NCBI GenBank assembly: GCA_934486705.1
Contig: CAKSQS010000067.1
Span: forward strand, 1-12,194
Source of the DNA: an uncultured Eubacteriales bacterium
GTDB lineage: Bacteria > Bacillota > Clostridia > Oscillospirales > Acutalibacteraceae
DNA: 12,194 bases
Direction: 5' to 3'
The translations under genes were made by a program, and so were the position numbers. Below, one piece after another: positions 7,132-12,194 of this stretch. Position 1 is the stretch's first letter. Each line of letters begins with the position of its first letter. The notes under the pieces are model-generated. The model was not told the DNA's origin and made no database searches. It saw only the letters and a list, made by a program, of their open reading frames with translations.

Positions 7132-8313
7132 ATGAAAATATCAGCAAATCGAACCAATTTATTAAATGCTGTAAAAACAGCACTTCGAGCGACATGCAAT
7201 ATGAAAGATCTGCCTGAGCTTAACAGTCTTCTTTTTGAGGCGGATGCAGACACCGGCATTATAACGGTTACAGGTACAGACGCTCAAACCCAAATACAAT
7301 GCAGACTGCGCAATGAGCATGTGCTTGAGGGCGGCTCTATGCTTATAAAGCCCATTGTCGGAGAAATGTTGAGACTTTTACCGGAGGAAACCGTCGAGAT
7401 AGGAAATGGTTTTAACAATGAGCTTGAAATCAAAAGCGGAGGCTGTCATTACAACATACCGTACCTTTCCTCTAAAAAGTTTCCGCGCATGAAAATTCCG
7501 TTTCCTGCCGACTTTATCTGTGTTAAAGGAATTAACTCTATTATTAAGCGTACAATTTTTGCCACGGACGCAAAGGTGCAGGATCTACACAGACAGTCTT
7601 TGCAGTTTGTAAAGTTGTCTTTTGCAAACGGGCAGACTACGGCAGAGGCGACCAACGGTCAGATTGCGGCGTTGGCACAAACGCCGCACGCTTCTGACGG
7701 AAAAATGGATATTATTCTGCACGAAAAAGCTCTTAGCATCCTCACATCAATAGTTTCTCCGAATGACGAGCTGTATGTGGGTATTGCGGGTAATTATGCT
7801 GTTTTTATGAAAGAGGATATGTTCTTTTCCTCTCGGCTTTATCAGGGACATTACATTGAAGGCAGTATGCTTGTTGAACGCATAAAACCAATGTATCGGG
7901 CGACAGTGGACGCTAAGGCATTGTATGACCTTACCGGAAATGTCTCCGCAATATTTAATTCGGGTGACGATTTATGCGTAAACCTCTGTATTGCTGACAA
8001 CTGCGTAGTTATGCGTACTCGAACGGCAGCAGGTGCTTCACAGGCGCAAATTTCAGCAACCGAAACAGTACCGACAGATATAAACGGGTTTAATTATCAG
8101 GCTAAATGGCTTATTGATTGCTTTAAACAAACAGCAGGCCCGCTGACCCTTTCATTCGATTCACACGGCTTTATGCTCATTGAGGCAAATCAAAGCAAGT
8201 ATTGTATCGGTCCGAGAGGTCCTGTAAGGATTACCGTGCCCGAAGAAAAGAAGGAAAAGAAAACCCGTGCTAAATCAACTAAATCCAAAGCTGCGGCAAA
8301 AGCTGCAGCGTAA
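7132..8313 (+). CDS. dnaN: DnaN-like DNA polymerase III beta sliding clamp
   Basis: A 393-residue protein that matches the three-domain architecture and about the length of bacterial beta clamps (366 in E. coli) plus a tail. Beta clamps form a ring on DNA that holds polymerases and other factors. Landmarks align with E. coli almost residue for residue: TNGQIA (174-179) lies where E. coli has TDGHRL (172-177), and PVRI (364-367) lies at the C-terminal pocket position PMRL (363-366). The loop that contacts client peptides has therefore lost its DGHR signature, while the P-x-R end is kept. After residue 370 comes an extra Lys/Ala-rich basic tail (EEKKEKK...KAAAKAAA). The start ATG follows AGGAGCAAATCA. 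Its neighbours, a helicase ending in QLSLF, an SSB and AAA+/VWA genes, point to an element-encoded replication module. This is a divergent second clamp rather than a typical chromosomal dnaN; no dnaA, recF or gyrB is nearby. Confidence 0.85.
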   Translation: MKISANRTNLLNAVKTALRATCNMKDLPELNSLLFEADADTGIITVTGTDAQTQIQCRLRNEHVLEGGSMLIKPIVGEMLRLLPEETVEIGNGFNNELEIKSGGCHYNIPYLSSKKFPRMKIPFPADFICVKGINSIIKRTIFATDAKVQDLHRQSLQFVKLSFANGQTTAEATNGQIAALAQTPHASDGKMDIILHEKALSILTSIVSPNDELYVGIAGNYAVFMKEDMFFSSRLYQGHYIEGSMLVERIKPMYRATVDAKALYDLTGNVSAIFNSGDDLCVNLCIADNCVVMRTRTAAGASQAQISATETVPTDINGFNYQAKWLIDCFKQTAGPLTLSFDSHGFMLIEANQSKYCIGPRGPVRITVPEEKKEKKTRAKSTKSKAAAKAAA

Positions 8314-8332
8314 TAGGAAAGGAAAAAAGTTT

Positions 8333-9685
8333 ATGTTAAGAACAAAAATGAATGCCGTAATTTCCGAGGTATCAGACAGCCTTGCTGAGCGTGATGAGCT
8401 TATACATACTATTGCGCTGGCTATGCTTACAAGGAAAAACCTATTTGTACTCGGTGATCCCGGACAAGCAAAATCCCAGGCGATTGACAGATTTCGCTCA
8501 CACATTACTGGTGCAAAGCAGTTCGATGTGCTTATGAGCAAGGGTATCGACCAAGAGCGGCTATTCGGCAGGCTTGACCTTGCCAGCATTATCCCCGGTC
8601 ACATCTCCAATTCGCGTCTTAATAACGATGAAAAGTACCGTGAAATGCGCAATAAGTTAAAAGCACTTATGGAAAGCGAGGAAACCGATTCGTACTACAT
8701 AAAGCTCGGAGAGATGTGTGGAACAATAAACCGTTATAGAACAGCTCTTGCCTTATATAATCAAGGCAGCCCCGAAATACTGACCGAGGGTAAAATCCCC
8801 GATAGCCATATTTGTTTCTTGGACGAGCTGTTCAAGGCAAATGACGGTGTACTCAACAGCTTGCTTAAAGCACTTAACGAGCGCAAATACACCAATGAGG
8901 GCGTAACAACCGATATTCCGGTTATCAGCTTCTTTTCCGCATCTAACGAAATTCCGAATTTTAATAATCCGGAGGAAAAGTGTCTGCGTGCTTTATATGA
9001 CAGATTTGATTTTAAGGTATGCACCCGCAATGTTGAGAACAGAAGCAATCGAATGAAAATCCTAAAAGCAAAGGAAAACGGCACCGACTGTTATATCGGT
9101 ACTACCTTTACGCTTGATGAGCTATGGCACATGCAGGACGAAGTTAAGGCGGTTACAGTCCCCGATAGTATTTATGAGATTACCGATAACATTCTCTGCG
9201 AACTGCGGCGCAAGGAAATCTCTGTTTCTGACCGTACCTACTTCAATTTTGCGCCTGTTGCAAAGGCGGAGGCATGGTTAAACGGCAGAGATACGGTTGA
9301 ACCCACAGATCTTATGGCACTTGTTAATTATCTTTGGAATAAGCCCGATGAATATGCGACTGTTCGTGAAACTATTGAAAAGCTGATTACTAATCCGCTT
9401 GGAGATAAGCTTGACGCGTTGTTGGCAAAAGCGCACGAACTCCGCAAGACCTTTGAGGCTGAAACGGACAAAAACAAGGCTCTGCTCAGTTTCCGCAATA
9501 ACATTGTTGCTGTGTATGACGACGCCGAAGCACTAAAAGCGGATATATCTGAAAACGATCCGGCGCTTTCCTCAATTGAGGGTATGCTCGATTCAATAGA
9601 GACTATCAACCGCGAAGTTCATAATCAGACCCGCTTTACATATCTGCCTCTTGCAGAGCTTAAAGCGATGAAGACCGGTTCTTGA
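8333..9685 (+). CDS. MoxR/RavA-family AAA+ ATPase
   Basis: A 450-residue AAA+ ATPase; such proteins remodel or load protein complexes, usually with a VWA partner. Visible: Walker A GDPGQAKS (41-48), Walker B FLDELFK (D164, E165), sensor 1 with S-A-S-N (N205), and an arginine-containing region (LRALYDRFDF) typical of the family. The FLDELFKAN wording and the helical insert between residues 65 and 150 fit the MoxR/RavA branch rather than clamp loaders. ATG 8333 is chosen because AGGAAAGGAAAAAAG (8316-8330) lies just upstream. An earlier in-frame GTG at 8267 would run inside the clamp gene. The C-terminal third (about 350-430) is helical and charged. It sits between dnaN and ssb, with the VWA partner two genes downstream. 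An ATP-dependent activity is well supported; the substrate is not known. Confidence 0.88.
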   Translation: MLRTKMNAVISEVSDSLAERDELIHTIALAMLTRKNLFVLGDPGQAKSQAIDRFRSHITGAKQFDVLMSKGIDQERLFGRLDLASIIPGHISNSRLNNDEKYREMRNKLKALMESEETDSYYIKLGEMCGTINRYRTALALYNQGSPEILTEGKIPDSHICFLDELFKANDGVLNSLLKALNERKYTNEGVTTDIPVISFFSASNEIPNFNNPEEKCLRALYDRFDFKVCTRNVENRSNRMKILKAKENGTDCYIGTTFTLDELWHMQDEVKAVTVPDSIYEITDNILCELRRKEISVSDRTYFNFAPVAKAEAWLNGRDTVEPTDLMALVNYLWNKPDEYATVRETIEKLITNPLGDKLDALLAKAHELRKTFEAETDKNKALLSFRNNIVAVYDDAEALKADISENDPALSSIEGMLDSIETINREVHNQTRFTYLPLAELKAMKTGS

Positions 9686-9716
9686 ATCATTAAAATATGA
9701 AAGGGCTTGAATTATT

Positions 9717-10157
9717 ATGTTAAACAGTTGTAATTTTACGGGAAGATTTACCGCAGACCCCGAACTTCGCACTACACAAAGCGACATATCCGTTACCGGG
9801 TTTTCTTTAGCGGTTCAGAGAAATTATAAGGTGAATGACGAATATCCTACGGATTTTCTGAATTTTGTTGCATGGAGAGGTACGGCGGAATTTATCTGCA
9901 AGCATTTTCGTAAAGGTAATCTAATTACTGTTGAGGGTAGTCTTGAAACCCGAAAATACACCGACAAGGACGGCAATAACCGCACCGCCTTTGAAGTAAA
10001 GGTTGACCGCGCTCATTTCTGCGAAAGTGCCGGAAGCCGCCAAAGCAATAAAAACGGTAATAATCCTCCCGCAGCAGAATCTGTAGGCGGATTTGCCCCT
10101 GTATTCCCTAACACCACAGAAGGCTTTGTTGTTGATGATGATGATCTTCCTTTCTAA
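9717..10157 (+). CDS. ssb: Single-stranded DNA-binding protein
   Basis: A 146-residue SSB. The OB fold spans about residues 1-105, with family signatures FTGRFTADPELR near the start, FLNFVAWRGTAEFICKHFRKG in the middle (W52 in the stretch), and VEGSLETRKYTDKDGN. A short Asn/Gly/Pro linker follows, then the acidic C-terminal tip DDDDLPF, the docking tail that recruits replication and repair proteins. SSB coats single-stranded DNA during replication, conjugation or recombination. ATG 9717 is preceded by GAAAGGG (9699-9705) at a rather long spacing. It lies between the MoxR ATPase and the VWA gene, an unusual place for ssb. The linker is short compared with chromosomal SSBs, typical of phage and plasmid versions. 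Confidence 0.95.
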   Translation: MLNSCNFTGRFTADPELRTTQSDISVTGFSLAVQRNYKVNDEYPTDFLNFVAWRGTAEFICKHFRKGNLITVEGSLETRKYTDKDGNNRTAFEVKVDRAHFCESAGSRQSNKNGNNPPAAESVGGFAPVFPNTTEGFVVDDDDLPF

Positions 10158-10194
10158 ACTTATTACTCGATAACAATTAAATAACCAAATTCCG

Positions 10195-10216
10195 CGGGCA
10201 GGTGAAAACTTGCCCG
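10195..10216 (+). other. GNRA-capped hairpin in the ssb-VWA intergenic gap
   Basis: CGGGCAGGT (10195-10203) and ACTTGCCCG (10208-10216) form a 9-bp stem with one G-U pair, closed by a GAAA tetraloop. It sits in the largest gap of this operon (99 bases), about 40 bases before the VWA start codon. No T-run follows (TAGGAACACC), so it is not a classical intrinsic terminator. It could be an RNA processing or stabilising element or a protein-binding site. The remainder of the gap is AT-rich with no convincing promoter. Confidence 0.55.
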
Positions 10217-10256
10217 TAGGAACACCAAACAATACTTTTAAATCGGAGGACAATCT

Positions 10257-11813
10257 ATGCGACGAATGGATAGATTCAACTATTACAGGGATTTATCACA
10301 TGCGGATAAATCTCTGACAAAATTTCTGCTTGGTAGGCAGACCCCTGCATCCGAAAGATTGCTGACCTCAACAAAACTTGCAGACCTGATTTATCAGGGA
10401 ATGTCTTTTGAAGATGTTTATTACGGAACCGCAAAACCGGAGTATCCCGTGAATGCCGAAAACTTGGCTTCCGACCTATTTACAGCGTTATTTTCACCCG
10501 TAATAAGGAAAAAAGATACGGATTATGTAAGTTTGCGGGAAAGGTATTTTAACAAGCCTGTTTTAGACAGTATTTTGACGGACGATCGCTTTGATACACT
10601 GAAAAAGCTATGTGAGGATAAAGAGCTTACTTCATATGAGGCAGCGTCAACCTTTGCAAAAACATTAAACGATTTGTTGGAAAGCAAACCTTTCAAAGCT
10701 AAGGTGCAATACATCTTCGTTATTGACCGACTTAACAGGCAGATATCTGAAACTGCCGAGAAAATACAGCAATACAAAAGAAACCCGCAAACAAACACGG
10801 CGGATAAATTGTTGCCGCTGTATGAGCGCATTCATCAGAAATTAACGCAAATTGCCAATCTTGAAGCAAAACTTATGGAAGACGCTCTCTGCTATATTCA
10901 GAATATCGGTTCGGATATTAACGACGCTCTTGAAAAAGCGGTAGAAAGAACGGCAGAAGTAAACTGCATTATGTCTGCTTGGGGCACCGATTCGGGTGAA
11001 ATGAAAAATACACCTGCAAATAAGGAACTCCTGGAGTATGTCAAGAAAAGTGAGGAGCTTTTGAGAATAGCAAGGTCTTTAGGAAAATACAGAGAACTCA
11101 TAACCGATAAACGGAAAAACGGCTTTGCTTACGGCAGAGGCGAAAAATACGATTTAACGCTCGGTAATGACTTAAACAACTGTCTTTCTTCGGAGCTTGC
11201 TCTCCTGGGTACTCCCGAAACCGAAATACTGTTTATGCGAAAGTACGAACAAAAGCGGTTGGCTCAGTACCGTAAACGAACAGAGATTATCAAGGGCAAG
11301 GGCGATATGATTGTTCTTGTTGATGAAAGCGGCAGTACTCGTAAAGTACAGGCGTGGGCAAAGGCTTTTGCGCTTAGCCTGCTGGATATTGCGGCAAGGG
11401 ATAATCGCAAGTTCGCTATGGTACACTTCGCATCGGCAAATGAGGTTAAAACCGACCTTTTTGAGCCGGGGCGTTATACATCTGATGATGTGATCCGAGC
11501 CGCAGAACAATTCTTTGACGGCGGCACAGACTTTGAAGCGCCTCTGACCGAAGCTGTCAGGCTTATGGAAAAAGGATATGAAAATGCCGATATTACCATT
11601 ATTACGGACGGTGAATGCCGGATTAGTGACGACTTTGCAGAAAAATTCAAAAACACAATGGCAAAGTACAAGGCAAGCGTTACAGGTATCCTTTTGGATA
11701 AGGACAGACCGTGCGGAAAAACTCTTGAGCCTTTCTGCGATAAAATTTATCACTCAAAGGAAATCACCGAGGATGAAATAGCACAGCAAATTTTAAAGCA
11801 AAAAGCTTCATAA
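10257..11813 (+). CDS. VWA-domain protein (ViaA/CoxE-like), partner of the MoxR ATPase
   Basis: A 518-residue protein with a C-terminal von Willebrand factor A domain (about 350-515). The metal-ion-dependent adhesion site is complete: DESGS (356-360), T424 in GGTDFEAP, and D451 in ITDGEC. VWA proteins of this type bind a MoxR-family ATPase and a client, as in E. coli RavA-ViaA. The N-terminal 350 residues are mainly helical, with a likely coiled coil at about 165-225 (RLNRQISETAEKIQQY through QIANLEAKLMED), as in ViaA-like proteins. ATG 10257 has GGAGG (10245-10249) seven bases upstream. No signal peptide or membrane segment is present, so it is cytosolic. Its MoxR partner is encoded upstream, with ssb in between. 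The domain call is secure; the client and process are inferred from context. Confidence 0.88.
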   Translation: MRRMDRFNYYRDLSHADKSLTKFLLGRQTPASERLLTSTKLADLIYQGMSFEDVYYGTAKPEYPVNAENLASDLFTALFSPVIRKKDTDYVSLRERYFNKPVLDSILTDDRFDTLKKLCEDKELTSYEAASTFAKTLNDLLESKPFKAKVQYIFVIDRLNRQISETAEKIQQYKRNPQTNTADKLLPLYERIHQKLTQIANLEAKLMEDALCYIQNIGSDINDALEKAVERTAEVNCIMSAWGTDSGEMKNTPANKELLEYVKKSEELLRIARSLGKYRELITDKRKNGFAYGRGEKYDLTLGNDLNNCLSSELALLGTPETEILFMRKYEQKRLAQYRKRTEIIKGKGDMIVLVDESGSTRKVQAWAKAFALSLLDIAARDNRKFAMVHFASANEVKTDLFEPGRYTSDDVIRAAEQFFDGGTDFEAPLTEAVRLMEKGYENADITIITDGECRISDDFAEKFKNTMAKYKASVTGILLDKDRPCGKTLEPFCDKIYHSKEITEDEIAQQILKQKAS

Positions 11814-11825
11814 GGTGGTAGAACA

Positions 11826-12194
11826 ATGTTAAATATCATAATGTATATACTGCTGAGCATAGGACTTATTTACTTCAATTTTGTTCTCGGCAAATGGCAT
11901 AGAATGGCTAAAAAGTATGATGTAGTTGCCGGGGATTTAATCAAGGAGGTAAATCGTGAGGCTGGCTTTATTGCAAGCAATGTCATATTAAGCCCGCAAA
12001 ATTTTCTGGAACTTGTGACAGGGGAGTGCTTTATTATTCATACTTCAAAACCTGTTATACAACAGATTGAGGAAATATTGGATGATTACAAGCTTCCGTT
12101 TGTCAGTTATGATCTTAAAGATGTGCATTTAGCATTATCTGCAGGAGTACCTATCGTTCTTGTTGACTGTTGCGATACAGATGAAAACTTTCAG
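11826..12194 (+). CDS. Membrane-anchored protein of unknown function (partial, runs off the window)
   Basis: ATG 11826, preceded by AAGGTGG (11812-11818) that overlaps the VWA stop codon, so the gene is in the same transcript. The frame stays open for 123 codons to the last base. Residues 4-22 (IIMYILLSIGLIYFNFVLG) are a hydrophobic membrane segment, followed at once by the basic K-W-H-R-M-A-K-K, which predicts the C-terminal part in the cytoplasm. The soluble part shows alpha/beta patterns (IEEILDDYKLPFVSYDLKDV, then AGVPIVLVDCCD). I do not recognise the family. Placing it after the VWA protein leaves open a membrane tether for the complex, which is only a suggestion. Confidence 0.7.
   Translation, partial: MLNIIMYILLSIGLIYFNFVLGKWHRMAKKYDVVAGDLIKEVNREAGFIASNVILSPQNFLELVTGECFIIHTSKPVIQQIEEILDDYKLPFVSYDLKDVHLALSAGVPIVLVDCCDTDENFQ

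Noticed and set aside
6632..7195. 187-codon minus-strand frame
   Set aside because: It lies antisense to two well-formed plus-strand genes with ribosome binding sites. The Cys/Ile/Phe-rich composition is typical of a shadow frame.
8267..8332. Upstream GTG start for the MoxR ATPase
   Set aside because: It would overlap the end of the clamp gene and encode a Lys/Arg/Gln-rich extension that is the shifted reading of the clamp tail. ATG 8333 has its own ribosome binding site.
10195..10230. Rho-independent terminator after ssb
   Set aside because: The stem is good, but the following bases, TAGGAACACC, contain no T-run.
11172..11753. 193-codon minus-strand frame
   Set aside because: It is entirely antisense to the VWA domain, whose MIDAS residues prove the plus-strand frame. 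It has no ribosome binding site or recognisable motif.
1..12194. CRISPR arrays, tRNA or rRNA genes, IS elements with terminal inverted repeats, integrase or relaxase genes
   Set aside because: I looked on both strands and saw no spaced direct repeats, cloverleaf sequences, transposase motifs, or tyrosine/serine recombinase or relaxase signatures.

Overview
The window reads as part of an accessory genetic element (plasmid, integrative conjugative element or large phage) of a low-to-mid GC Firmicute, probably a gut-type Clostridia. Support for this: strong AGGAGG-type Shine-Dalgarno sites, tightly packed genes all on the plus strand with several short overlaps, an LtrA-like group IIA intron of the kind common in Clostridia, and many small unrecognised proteins next to replication genes. 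No integrase, relaxase, capsid or rRNA/tRNA gene is visible, so the type of element cannot be settled from this window.

Layout. Positions 109-2476 and 5069-5598 are two exons of one large SF2/SNF2-like helicase with a zinc-ribbon insert. A complete 2592-base group II intron (2477-5068) splits it inside helicase motif V. The intron carries a 608-residue reverse transcriptase/maturase/HNH endonuclease (3135-4961), a canonical 34-base domain V and a domain VI with a bulged branch-point A. Removing the intron rebuilds the codon CTG and an uninterrupted reading frame of about 965 residues that ends in a textbook beta-clamp-binding motif, QLSLF.

Positions 5637-7108 hold six small genes of unknown function (36 to 112 residues), several overlapping by a few bases, nearly all with good ribosome binding sites. 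Next come a DnaN-like sliding clamp (7132-8313), a MoxR/RavA-type AAA+ ATPase (8333-9685), a single-stranded DNA-binding protein with an acidic DDDDLPF tip (9717-10157), a VWA protein with an intact MIDAS, resembling ViaA/CoxE (10257-11813), and the start of a membrane-anchored protein of unknown function that runs off the window (11826-12194).

How the genes may work together (inference). The helicase, clamp and SSB look like an element-encoded DNA replication or processing module, with the helicase tethered to the clamp through QLSLF. The MoxR ATPase and the VWA protein form a familiar chaperone-like pair, and their interleaving with ssb and dnaN suggests that they remodel or load this DNA-processing machinery. 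Full-length helicase can be made only if the intron splices, so the intron may effectively control the module.
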